A stretch of 64,000 bases of DNA from Pseudomonas sp. GOM6. Lineage in GTDB: Bacteria; Pseudomonadota; Gammaproteobacteria; Pseudomonadales; Pseudomonadaceae. The notes beneath the pieces are model-generated. The model searched no databases. It saw nothing but the letters and a program-made list of their open reading frames with translations, and was not told where the DNA came from. Numbering within the stretch: the first letter of the stretch is position 1; each line of letters starts with the position of its first letter. Of the stretch, positions 1 through 7,524 are shown one piece after another. The stretch covers positions 1 to 64,000 of the forward strand of contig NZ_JARPUS010000013.1 in the NCBI RefSeq assembly GCF_029537485.1, in the 5' to 3' direction. The position numbers were made by a program, and so were the translations under genes.

Positions 1-1764
1 ACACAGCGGCTCGACGCCCAGGCCCAGCGGCAGGCGCTCGGCCAGATCGGAACTGGTGACCAGCCACTTCAGCCCCGAGTCCTCAACCATGTAGCTCAGG
101 CGCTCACGCGGGTAATCCGGATCGAGCGGCACAAAGGCACCGCCGGATTTCAGCACCGCCAACATGGCGACGATCATCGCGTTGCCGCGCTCAAGGGAGA
201 CGCCGACGCGGGCTTCCGGACGCACGCCCTGGGCGGCCAGCAGCTGGGCCAGGCGATTGGCACGGCCCTCCAGCTCAGAGAACGAAATTCGCTCGGTGCC
301 ATGCACCAGGGCGATGGCATCCGGATGCAGGCGCGCCTGCTCGGCAATCAGCTCGGGCAGCAGGCGGGCGGGATCGAAGGTCTGGCGCGGCTTGTTCCAC
401 TCGGCCAGCAAGCGGCGCTCACCACTGCTGACCAGCCCCAGCTCGCCCAGCGCGGCCTGCGGTGAGGTGGCGAAGCCGTCGAGCACCTCAAGAAAGCCGT
501 CAATCAGACGCTCGATGCTGCTTTCGGCGAACAGATCGGCGGCGTAGGCGAAGTTGATCGACAGCTGATCGCCCTTGTCGCGCACCGCGTCCAGGGCCAG
601 GTCGAAGGGAATCTGGCTGGACGGCACCTCGTCAAGCACGGTCTCGATGCCCGGCAGCCAGTTGGCCGCCAGCGGGTGCTGACGGCGGTAATTGAAGGCC
701 ACCTGGAACAGCGGCTGCTGTCCCAGACTACGACTCGGCGCGAGCGCCTCCACCAGGCGCTCGAAGGGCATCTGCTGATGGGCCTGAGCGAGTTTCAAAC
801 CGACACGGGTCTGCTCCAGCCACTCGGCCACCGACAGCTCGGGGCGCGGCTCGGCCTTGAGCACCAGAGTGTTGACGAAGAACCCGACCAGGCGCTCATT
901 ACCCTTGGCGCGGCCGGCCACCGGCACGCCAATGCGCACTTCGCGCTGGCCAGACAGGCGCGCCAGCTGCAGCTGCAGGGCCGCCAGCAGCACGGTGAAC
1001 AGGGTGGCGCCATGGGCCTTGGCCAGGTCACTGAGCCGCGCCACCATGGCCGGTTCCACCTGCAGCGTGCGGTAGGCGGCGCGGCGCGCGGCCTGGCCGT
1101 TATGCGGAAAGTCCGGGACCAGGCTCAGCGGCGGCTGTTCGCTGCCCAGGCGCTCGCGCCAGAAGGCCATCTGCCGCGCACCCGCCTCGCTGTTCAGCCA
1201 CTCGCGCTGGCCCACGGCATACTCGCTGTATTGCAGCGGCTGCGGGGTCATGAACGGCTGACGGTTCTGCTGGCGGGCCCGATAGAACTCGGCCATCTCC
1301 TCGACCATCACCCGCACCGACCAGGCGTCGGAGATGATGTGGTGCATACCCACGGCCAGGGCGTGGCTGTTTTCGCCGAGCCGATACAGGGCGCAGCGCA
1401 CCAGCGGACCGCGGGTCAGGTCGTAGTCGGCCTCGATAAAGTCGCGAGCCAATGCCTCGACGCGCTCGCTGCTCTGCGACAGGTCGATGAACTCCAGCGG
1501 CATCGGGCCCACGGGCAGGACGGCCTGCTGGGCCAGGCCGTCCTGCTCGCGAAATACGGTGCGTAGTGCCGCATGGCGGGCATAGACCTGATCCAGGCCA
1601 TGATGCAGGCCGTCCAGATCCAGCGCCCCTCCGAAACGCAGCAGCCCTCCGAGGTTATAGGCGCTGCTGCCACTTTCCAGACGGCTGAAGAACCACAGGC
1701 GCTGCTGAGCAAAGGACAGCGGCGCCCATTCCAGAGCCAGGTTCGACGGGACTTGCGCGTTCAT
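1..1764 (-). CDS. Non-ribosomal peptide synthetase, N-terminal part (condensation + start of adenylation domain), partial
   Basis: Open reading frame from ATG at 1764 to the left edge with no stop; 588 codons are visible. The protein opens directly with a condensation domain: core C1 (LSFAQQRLWFF) near residues 17-27, a C2-like RHAALRTVF, and the catalytic HHxxxD as H141-H142-I-I-S-D146, followed by A-W instead of the usual G-W. An adenylation domain begins near residue 465, with an A2-type core (LKSGGAFVPLDPDYP), and is cut before the substrate-binding pocket, so substrate cannot be predicted. A GAGGTG ribosome site lies 5 nt before the ATG, and the thioesterase gene ends 24 bp upstream. Starting with a C domain fits either lipo-initiation (fatty acid onto the first residue) or a synthetase that takes over from an earlier one; the sequence does not decide. 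Context points to an iron-regulated siderophore. Confidence 0.92.
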   Translation of the reverse strand, partial: MNAQVPSNLALEWAPLSFAQQRLWFFSRLESGSSAYNLGGLLRFGGALDLDGLHHGLDQVYARHAALRTVFREQDGLAQQAVLPVGPMPLEFIDLSQSSERVEALARDFIEADYDLTRGPLVRCALYRLGENSHALAVGMHHIISDAWSVRVMVEEMAEFYRARQQNRQPFMTPQPLQYSEYAVGQREWLNSEAGARQMAFWRERLGSEQPPLSLVPDFPHNGQAARRAAYRTLQVEPAMVARLSDLAKAHGATLFTVLLAALQLQLARLSGQREVRIGVPVAGRAKGNERLVGFFVNTLVLKAEPRPELSVAEWLEQTRVGLKLAQAHQQMPFERLVEALAPSRSLGQQPLFQVAFNYRRQHPLAANWLPGIETVLDEVPSSQIPFDLALDAVRDKGDQLSINFAYAADLFAESSIERLIDGFLEVLDGFATSPQAALGELGLVSSGERRLLAEWNKPRQTFDPARLLPELIAEQARLHPDAIALVHGTERISFSELEGRANRLAQLLAAQGVRPEARVGVSLERGNAMIVAMLAVLKSGGAFVPLDPDYPRERLSYMVEDSGLKWLVTSSDLAERLPLGLGVEPLC

Positions 1765-1787
1765 CACAACACCTCGTAGAGAGTGGC

Positions 1788-2513
1788 CTAAGCGCCCAGA
1801 GGCATGTCGGCCGCCTCGCGCCGCATCAGGCGCGTGGCATGAAATTCGATCAGGGACAGCAGTTCGTCTTCCTGGGGGCGCAGGTAGGCGTGATCGCCAT
1901 CCAGCCACTCCAGGGTGAAGTCAGCGCGAGTCTCGCGGCGCCAGGCGCGCAGGTCGTCCTCGCTCAGGCAGTCGCGGCGCGCGCCGAGCACGTGCAGGGC
2001 GCAGGGCAAGGGCGCGCGGCGCTGGTAGCAGTAGCTCTCGGCCAGGGCGAAGTCGCTGCGCAGTACCGGCAGCAGTTCGCGACGGAACAACGGATCGGCC
2101 AACAGTTCGCGCGGCAGCCGCGCGAAGCCATCGAGGCTGGCGAACAGCTCGCCGTCGCTGCGTGCAGTCAGGCGCGGTGCCTGCAGACGACGCGAGGGCG
2201 CCCGCGAAGCCGAGGCGAACAGCGCCAGCGGCGCTTCATGGCCCTCGCCGATCAGCGCCTGAGCCAGCTCGAAGGCGAGCATGGCGCCCAGGCTATGGCC
2301 CCACAGCAGGTAGGGGCCCCGGCATTCACGGCGCCAGGCCTGCTTGAGGTCGGCCAGCAGCGCCGGCAGGTCCTGGCACAGCGGCTCGCCCTCGCGGGCA
2401 CCACGGCCGGGCAGCTCCAGCGGGCAGACATCCAGCCAGCGCGGCAGGCGCTTGCGCCAGCGTGCGTAGGGCATGGCGCTGGCGCCGGCATGAGCCAGGC
2501 AGAACAGCTGCAT
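1788..2513 (-). CDS. Type II thioesterase (NRPS editing, GrsT/PvdG-like)
   Basis: A 241-residue alpha/beta hydrolase. The nucleophile elbow is G72-H-S74-L-G76 in WGHSLGAMLAFELA; the N-terminus FCLAHAGASAMPYARWR is the typical start of stand-alone NRPS/PKS thioesterases, and the C-terminal LDGDHAYL carries the likely catalytic histidine. Such enzymes remove wrongly loaded or stalled acyl groups from carrier proteins. Its ATG overlaps the end of the mbtH-like gene and the NRPS follows after 24 bp, so the three are very probably one transcript. In pyoverdine loci the matching gene is pvdG, but this locus is not shown to be pyoverdine, so no symbol is assigned. Confidence 0.9.
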   Translation of the reverse strand: MQLFCLAHAGASAMPYARWRKRLPRWLDVCPLELPGRGAREGEPLCQDLPALLADLKQAWRRECRGPYLLWGHSLGAMLAFELAQALIGEGHEAPLALFASASRAPSRRLQAPRLTARSDGELFASLDGFARLPRELLADPLFRRELLPVLRSDFALAESYCYQRRAPLPCALHVLGARRDCLSEDDLRAWRRETRADFTLEWLDGDHAYLRPQEDELLSLIEFHATRLMRREAADMPLGA

Positions 2514-2716
2514 CAGGCGTCCATGGCCTCGCGCAGGCTGCGCGGACGCATATCGGTCCAGACGCTGGCGATATGCGCCAGGCAGGTGGCCTTGTCACCG
2601 CGCACGCCGTCTTCCTTCCAGCCTGCGGGCACGGCCTTGTAGGCCGGCCAGATGGCGTACTGTTGCTCGTCGTTGAGCACGACCAGGAAAGTGGTTTGCG
2701 GGTTGTCCAGGCTCAT
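2513..2716 (-). CDS. MbtH-like NRPS accessory protein
   Basis: A 67-residue protein with the family signature: NDEQQYAIWP near residues 15-24, an invariant-type VPAGWKEDG, and TDMRPRSL near the C-terminus, which supply the conserved Trp residues and the DxRP motif. MbtH proteins bind and activate adenylation domains of NRPSs. A GAGGGA ribosome site precedes ATG 2716, and the stop overlaps the thioesterase start. The length is typical of the family (about 65-75). It is first in the mbtH-thioesterase-NRPS block, 124 bp downstream of the exporter gene, where a weaker Fur-like site is seen. Confidence 0.95.
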   Translation of the reverse strand: MSLDNPQTTFLVVLNDEQQYAIWPAYKAVPAGWKEDGVRGDKATCLAHIASVWTDMRPRSLREAMDA

Positions 2717-2762
2717 GGGGTATCCCTCGTTGAAAGTGGCACGCTTTAAAGACGCATGAAGC

Positions 2763-2777
2763 TGCGAATAATTTTCA
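2763..2777 (-). promoter_or_regulatory. Candidate Fur box upstream of mbtH-thioesterase-NRPS
   Basis: On the minus strand TGAAAATTATTCGCA matches the 7-1-7 Fur consensus TGATAATnATTATCA at 11 of 14 arm positions. It lies about 47 bp before the mbtH-like ATG, in the 124-bp gap after the exporter gene, in a local AT-rich stretch. It may give the NRPS block its own iron-regulated promoter. It is weaker than the box before the sigma factor. Confidence 0.45.
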
Positions 2778-2840
2778 TTTAATTCGATTGCGCGGACATG
2801 ACAGTGCCCTGCCCCGCGTCCGGGGCAGAGGTATCAACAG

Positions 2841-4511
2841 CTATGCGGGGATCGAGCCGCCGATCTCGCGCACCGCGTCCTGGGTGGCGCGATCGCGGGC
2901 TTCGCCGGTGAGCTCGCTGAGGCGACCGCCATCCATCTTCAACAGGCGATCGGCCTGATCGAAGTAGTGGTCGTCGTGGGTGATGGCCAGCACGGTCTTG
3001 CCGGCGGCTTTCAGCTGCGGCAACAGCTCGCGGTAGAACAGGCGACGGAACAGCGGGTCCTGGTCGGCCGCCCATTCATCGAGGATAAGGATGTCGCGCC
3101 CCTCCAGCATCGCCAGCATCAGCGCCAGGCGCTTGCGCTGGCCCTGGGAGAAGCGCGTGTCGGCCAGGCGGCCGGCGTTGAACTTGACCTTGTGGCGCAG
3201 GCGCAGGCGATCCAGCCATTGCCCCACCAGCGACTCCTCCACCTCGGCACCGGCCGGACCGAGCAGGCGGGCGAACAGATGGAAGTCTGTGTACACGCTG
3301 GCGAACAGCTGGCGGTACGCCTGCCACTCGTGGGCCTGTACGGCACGCCCGTCGAGGCGGATCTCCCCTGCGGCCGGGCGATGCAGGCCGGTGAGCAGAC
3401 GCGCCAGGGTCGACTTGCCGCTGCCGTTGCCGCCGACCAGGAATACCAGCTCGCCACGACGCAACTCCAGATCGATCGGACCGACATCGAAGCCGACCTC
3501 ATCGCCCTCGCCCGGATAGCGGTATTCGATGCCGGACAGCTGCAGGCTCTGCCACTGACCGAGGCGTTCGACCGCTGCGATTTCGGTGGTTTCCGGCGCC
3601 AACTCCAGGGTTTCCAGCTTGTCCAGCGAGATGCGCGCGGCCAGCAGACTGGGTAATGCGGCGACAGTAGCGACCATCGGCGCGCGCAGGAACAGCACGG
3701 TCAGGGCGAAGGTGGCGGCCACTTCGCCGGGCGCCCAGCCCAGGCCACTGGCACAGAAAAACACGATACCGATGCTGCCCAGCACCATGGCGTTGGCCCA
3801 GTTGCCGGCCAGGCCGTTGAAGATGTCGGCGCGGGTGACATTGTCGCGGTAGGCGCGGGCGTCGCGGTCGAACTCCTCGTCATACAGCAGCCGCGCGCGG
3901 TCGCGGTTGAGCGCTAGCTCCTTGCGCCCGTCGATGATGGCCTGGTAGTCCTGATAAAGATGGTCTTCCGCCTCGCGCAGCAGGCGGATGTGGTGGTTGA
4001 CCTTGCCGACGAAGAACCAGCCCACCAGCAGGGTAAGGCCCAGCCAGGCGGCAGTGATGCCGAACAACGCTGGCGACAGCCAGGCCAGGTAGGTGAAGGC
4101 GGCGATGCTGAGGATCAGGCCGTAGGTCAGCTCCGGCAGGTAGACGAAGGCGATGGTGATGTTGCGAATGTCGCTGGACAGGCTGGCGAGGATGCGCGCG
4201 CCGCCGATCTGCTCCAGGCGCTCGATATCGGTGTCCAGCACCCGCCGCACCAGGCTGCGGCGCAGGCGGTAGACGAAGCGGTGGCCGAGGGTATGCAGGG
4301 CCACCTGTCCTGCCCCGGAACACAGCAACAGCAACGCCAAAAGACCGAGGAAGCTGAGCAGCGTGGTCGCCAGCTCCCCCTCCAGGCGGATCAGCTTCTG
4401 GTTGATGAAGGCGATCACGCCGACGCTGAGCATCGCACTGCACAGGCTGAGCAGGACGATGCCGCAAAGCGGCAGGCGATTATCGCGGAACAACAGCTTG
4501 AGCAGTTTCAT
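2841..4511 (-). CDS. Cyclic peptide export ABC transporter (PvdE/SyrD family)
   Basis: A 556-residue half-transporter with the membrane domain first and the ATPase second. Residues 1-290 hold about six hydrophobic helices; the ATPase has Walker A G360-GNGSGKST, a signature FSQGQRKR (454-461) instead of LSGGQ, Walker B ILILDEWA (474-481) and an H-loop ITHDDHYF. The Q-for-G signature and the DEWAADQDP stretch are typical of the cyclic-peptide/siderophore exporter family (PvdE is about 550 residues). It probably moves the peptide precursor from cytoplasm to periplasm. The gene starts 24 bp after the sigma factor stop, in the same direction, so both are likely driven by the Fur-controlled promoter. 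Confidence 0.93.
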   Translation of the reverse strand: MKLLKLLFRDNRLPLCGIVLLSLCSAMLSVGVIAFINQKLIRLEGELATTLLSFLGLLALLLLCSGAGQVALHTLGHRFVYRLRRSLVRRVLDTDIERLEQIGGARILASLSSDIRNITIAFVYLPELTYGLILSIAAFTYLAWLSPALFGITAAWLGLTLLVGWFFVGKVNHHIRLLREAEDHLYQDYQAIIDGRKELALNRDRARLLYDEEFDRDARAYRDNVTRADIFNGLAGNWANAMVLGSIGIVFFCASGLGWAPGEVAATFALTVLFLRAPMVATVAALPSLLAARISLDKLETLELAPETTEIAAVERLGQWQSLQLSGIEYRYPGEGDEVGFDVGPIDLELRRGELVFLVGGNGSGKSTLARLLTGLHRPAAGEIRLDGRAVQAHEWQAYRQLFASVYTDFHLFARLLGPAGAEVEESLVGQWLDRLRLRHKVKFNAGRLADTRFSQGQRKRLALMLAMLEGRDILILDEWAADQDPLFRRLFYRELLPQLKAAGKTVLAITHDDHYFDQADRLLKMDGGRLSELTGEARDRATQDAVREIGGSIPA

Positions 4512-4535
4512 GACAGATCCAGGGCAGGAAGAACA

Positions 4536-5102
4536 TCAGGCCGCTTCAGGTTCGAGACGGCTGCGGCAATGTTTCAGCGCGTCGCGCAGGAGGAAATGCA
4601 CCAGCGTAGGCGAAGCACTGAGATGGCTGGCCACCTCGCGCTGGCTGTAGCCTTCCAGCTGGCTCATGGTGAAGACGGTGCGCGTGCGCTCGGGCAGCTC
4701 GCCGAGGGCAAACTGCAGGCGCTGCCATTGCAGTTGGCCGATGGCACGCTGTTCGGGGCCGGACTGCTGTGCGGGCAACTCGTCGAGTGCTTCCTCGTCA
4801 GCGCTGTAGCGGCCTTCCAGGTTCTGCCGGCGCAGGCGGTCGATGGCTAGGTTGCGCACCATGCGAAACAGGTAGCGCAGCGGATCGTCGATGGCGTGGC
4901 GCTCGCCGCTTTCCCATAGTTTGAGAAAAGCATCCTGCACCACGTCTTCGGCACGGGCGCGGCAGCCGAGCACCCCCTGAGCGGCGTCGGTCAGGACACG
5001 GCGGTGACTGGCATACAGGCGCTCCAGCCCTCGTTCCCTGCTTGCGCAAGGCAGTTGAACGGATAGCTCCGCCCCACCTTCCCAACGTCGATACGATCCC
5101 AT
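4536..5102 (-). CDS. ECF sigma-70 family factor, iron-starvation type (FecI/PvdS-like)
   Basis: A 188-residue extracytoplasmic-function sigma factor: region 2 with RAEDVVQDAFLKLWE and RYLFRMVRNLAIDRLRRQN, and region 4 with LPERTRTVFTMSQLEGYSQREVASHL followed by a recognition helix. It is the size of PvdS/FecI proteins and heads the exporter-MbtH-thioesterase-NRPS block. ATG 5102 has an AGGA ribosome site and lies 37 bp after a near-perfect Fur box. No anti-sigma/FecR or TonB receptor gene lies on its upstream side, where mexS begins. I infer that it is made under iron limitation and drives siderophore genes; its own promoter motif is not established here. Confidence 0.9.
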   Translation of the reverse strand: MGSYRRWEGGAELSVQLPCASRERGLERLYASHRRVLTDAAQGVLGCRARAEDVVQDAFLKLWESGERHAIDDPLRYLFRMVRNLAIDRLRRQNLEGRYSADEEALDELPAQQSGPEQRAIGQLQWQRLQFALGELPERTRTVFTMSQLEGYSQREVASHLSASPTLVHFLLRDALKHCRSRLEPEAA

Positions 5103-5139
5103 CGGCCATTCCTCGGCGATAACGTGATGCGCATCTTAA

Positions 5140-5154
5140 TGATAATTCTTATCA
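5140..5154 (-). promoter_or_regulatory. Fur box before the ECF sigma factor
   Basis: TGATAATTCTTATCA on the plus strand (minus strand TGATAAGAATTATCA) matches the 7-1-7 Fur consensus TGATAATnATTATCA at 13 of 14 arm positions. It sits 37 bp upstream of the sigma factor ATG, the usual position of an iron-responsive operator. Confidence 0.85.
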
Positions 5155-5196
5155 ATTCAACAATTGCGCAGCGAATTGCCCCGCAGAAATACAAAC

Positions 5197-5212
5197 GCCG
5201 CCCGAAGGCGGC
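5197..5212 (-). terminator. Terminator after mexS
   Basis: The plus strand has GCCGCC-CGAA-GGCGGC, which on the minus strand is GCCGCC-TTCG-GGCGGC followed by GTTTGTATTT. A 6-bp GC stem with a UUCG tetraloop and a T-rich tail, 22 bp after the mexS stop, separates mexS from the siderophore operon. Confidence 0.75.
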
Positions 5213-5233
5213 ATTGAGGTGGCACGAAGGTAC

Positions 5234-6256
5234 TCAGGGTTCCAGCGTCATGACCACCCGACCGCCAGCCGGGCAGGTTTCCATGAACTGGTTGGCCGCG
5301 ACGAAATCCTCGAAAGCAAATGTCTTGGCGATGGTCGGCTTGAGCAGGCGATCGGCCGTCATCTGATTGATGCGGGTCAGCGCCCGCTGCACCGCCGCTT
5401 CGTCGCGCTGCAGCCCCAGTTCCGGCTGACCGGTGAAGTCCAGTACGCAGTGGCGGAAGAACTGCAGGTGCTTCTTGAATGCGGCGCAGGCCGGGAACGC
5501 CGCATCGTTGCCGCCGTTGACGCCATACAGGATCAGCTTGCCACGGGTGGCCGCAACATCGCCGAGAAGCTTCATCTGCGGGCCGGCGCATTGGTCCAGC
5601 ACCACTTCCACCCCTTTGCCATCGGTGAAGCGCTCCACCTCAAGCACCAGATCCTGTTCCTCAGTGTCGATCACCTTGTCGGCACCCAGCTCGCGCAGGT
5701 AACTACGGGTATCGCCTTCGCTGGTGGCAGCGATCACCGTAGCGCCCAGCGCCTTGGCCATTTGCACCGCCTGTGGTGCCAGACAGTGTGCGGCTTCGGT
5801 GATCAGCACGCGCTGGCCCGGCTGCACAGCGGCCAGTTCGACCAGGGCGAAATAGGCCAACAGGTAAGGGGTGTAGTGCACCGCCGCCTCGACCGGACTG
5901 AGTGTTTCCGGATAGCGAACCAGCGCACTGCGCGGCATCAGCACCAGATCACCCCAGGCTGGGTACTGGTTGGGGCTGAAGGCCGGGAAGCTGGCTACAG
6001 CCATGCCGGGCGCAAGATCGTCGACGCCCGGGCCTGTCGCCTCGATCAAGCCGGCCAGCTCGAAGCCGACACCGGCCGGCAGCTGCGCCGGCTGGTCAGG
6101 GGCCAGGTTCTGCCGCCACAGCACGTCGCGCCAACCGACACCAAGTGCCTGGGTGCGTATGAGCACTTCGCCGTGACCGGGTTTCGGGGTCGGCAGATCG
6201 TCCAGACGCAAAACGCTGGCATCGCCGAACTGGTGAAATCGGATCATGCGGGACAT
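5234..6256 (-). CDS. mexS: MexS-type zinc-binding/quinone oxidoreductase
   Basis: A 340-residue medium-chain dehydrogenase/reductase: N-terminal GroES-like fold (MIRFHQFGDASVLRLDDLPTPKPGHGEVLIR), the GVGWRDVLWRQ region, and a nucleotide-binding domain with ITEAAHCLAPQAVQMAKALGA and YLRELGADKVIDT. The reading frame can be extended to 6517, but ATG 6256 has a GAGGTG ribosome site 6-7 nt before it and gives the family start. The gene is divergent from mexT exactly as mexS (PA2491) is in P. aeruginosa, where loss of MexS induces mexEF-oprN through MexT. The substrate is not settled in the literature I know. A terminator follows the gene. Confidence 0.93.
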   Translation of the reverse strand: MSRMIRFHQFGDASVLRLDDLPTPKPGHGEVLIRTQALGVGWRDVLWRQNLAPDQPAQLPAGVGFELAGLIEATGPGVDDLAPGMAVASFPAFSPNQYPAWGDLVLMPRSALVRYPETLSPVEAAVHYTPYLLAYFALVELAAVQPGQRVLITEAAHCLAPQAVQMAKALGATVIAATSEGDTRSYLRELGADKVIDTEEQDLVLEVERFTDGKGVEVVLDQCAGPQMKLLGDVAATRGKLILYGVNGGNDAAFPACAAFKKHLQFFRHCVLDFTGQPELGLQRDEAAVQRALTRINQMTADRLLKPTIAKTFAFEDFVAANQFMETCPAGGRVVMTLEP

Positions 6257-6327
6257 CAAACACCTCGCCTTCATATTGCTATGGCCACGGACTCTATACG
6301 GGCTTACCCGGCAAGACCACCCGCACA

Positions 6328-6343
6328 GATTGATAGTCACCAT
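6328..6343. promoter_or_regulatory. Candidate MexT site in the mexS-mexT intergenic region
   Basis: GATTGATAGTCACCAT contains GAT-N4-ACCAT, the right half of the published MexT motif ATCA-N5-GTCGAT-N4-ACYAT as I recall it. It shares GATAGTCA with the site before mexE at 7434-7446. The ATCA left half is not present. It lies 71 bp before the mexS start and about 108 bp before mexT, so it could serve either gene. Confidence 0.5.
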
Positions 6344-6451
6344 AAATAGGGATGATCCGCAGGGTCGCAGGCTACCCCTCGCTCCGCTTAAGACTTGACG
6401 CCGCCGGCTCACACACGCACCTTTCACGCATTCCCGGATGGAAGCTGGAAC

Positions 6452-7369
6452 ATGAACCGCAACGACCTGCGCCGTGTCGATCTCAACCTGCTGATCGTGT
6501 TCGAAACCCTGATGCACGAGCGCAGCGTGACCCGCGCCGCGGAAAAACTCTTTCTCGGCCAGCCGGCGATCAGCGCCGCCCTCGCCCGCCTGCGCAGCCT
6601 GTTCGATGACCCGCTGTTCGTGCGCACCGGCCGCACCATGGAGCCCACCGCGCGGGCCACCGAGATCTTCGCCCTGCTCTCGCCGGCGCTGGACTCGATC
6701 TCCACCGCGGTAAGCCGCGCCACCGATTTCGACCCGGCCACGAGCACCGCCGTGTTCCGTATCGGCCTGTCCGACGACGTCGAGTTCGCCCTGCTACCGC
6801 CATTGCTGCGCCGCTTGCGCGGCGAGGCGCCGGGCGTGGTGCTGGTGATTCGCCGCGCCAACTACCTCTTGATGCCCAACCTGCTGGCCTCCGGCGAAAT
6901 CTCGGTGGGCGTCGGCTACACCGAGGAATTGCCGGCCAACGCCAAACGCAAGGTGCTGCGCCGCAGCAAGCCCAAGCTGCTGCGTGCCGACAGCGCACCG
7001 GGAACGGTCAGCCTGGATGATTTCTGCGCCCGCCCGCATGCGCTGGTCTCGTTCGCCGGCGACCTGACCGGCTTCATCGACGAGGCCTTGGAAAAGCTCG
7101 AACGCAAACGTCGCGTGGTGCTCGCCGTGCCGCAATTCAACGGCCTGGGTACGTTGCTCTCCGGCACCGATATTCTCGCCACCGTACCGGACTATACGGC
7201 GGCGGCCCTGACAGCCGCCGGCGGCCTGCGTGCCGAGGAACTGCCTTTACCGTCACGCACCTTCGAGCTGCACATGGCCTGGCGTGGCGCGCAGGACAAC
7301 GATCCGGCCGAACGCTGGCTGCGCTCGCGTATCCAGATGTTCTGCGGCGACCCCGATAGTCTGGAGTGA
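6452..7369 (+). CDS. mexT: LysR-type regulator MexT
   Basis: A 305-residue LysR regulator, nearly identical to P. aeruginosa MexT in the parts I recall: MNRNDLRRVDLNLLIVFETL, helix-turn-helix SVTRAAEKLFLGQPAISAALARLR, then a NodD-like sensor domain ending in GAQDNDPAERWLRSRIQMF. The frame is open from 6395, but ATG 6452 gives the family N-terminus, with a GGAAG stretch before it. Where P. aeruginosa PAO1 lines may carry a duplicated 8-bp CGGCCAGC that shifts the frame, this gene has one copy (6556-6563), so it encodes full-length MexT. It activates mexEF-oprN and probably mexS. Confidence 0.95.
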   Translation: MNRNDLRRVDLNLLIVFETLMHERSVTRAAEKLFLGQPAISAALARLRSLFDDPLFVRTGRTMEPTARATEIFALLSPALDSISTAVSRATDFDPATSTAVFRIGLSDDVEFALLPPLLRRLRGEAPGVVLVIRRANYLLMPNLLASGEISVGVGYTEELPANAKRKVLRRSKPKLLRADSAPGTVSLDDFCARPHALVSFAGDLTGFIDEALEKLERKRRVVLAVPQFNGLGTLLSGTDILATVPDYTAAALTAAGGLRAEELPLPSRTFELHMAWRGAQDNDPAERWLRSRIQMFCGDPDSLE

Positions 7370-7424
7370 CGCCAACGCTCTAACACGGTGCACACACGCA
7401 CTATTAACGAACGATGACGAAACC

Positions 7425-7448
7425 ATCATTCCGGATGATAGTCATCTT
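7425..7448 (+). promoter_or_regulatory. MexT nod-box-like operator before mexE
   Basis: ATCA (7425-7428), five bases, GATGAT (7434-7439), four bases, ATC (7444-7446): close to the MexT binding pattern ATCA-N5-GTCGAT-N4-ACYAT. It lies about 80 bp before the mexE ATG, between mexT and mexE. A longer mexE frame opening at 7414 would run through this site, an argument against that upstream start. Confidence 0.7.
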
Positions 7449-7524
7449 CGGATTGTTCGATTCGTCTCATCAAACTCCGCCCAGCAGACTCCGCCCATTC
7501 TCAAATCCGACGGCGGAGTCACTC

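Noticed and set aside
2717-2840. PvdS iron-starvation box (TAAAT-N16-CGT) before mbtH
   Set aside because: TAAAT and CGT do occur on the minus strand, but 22 bases apart, not about 16, so the pattern does not fit.
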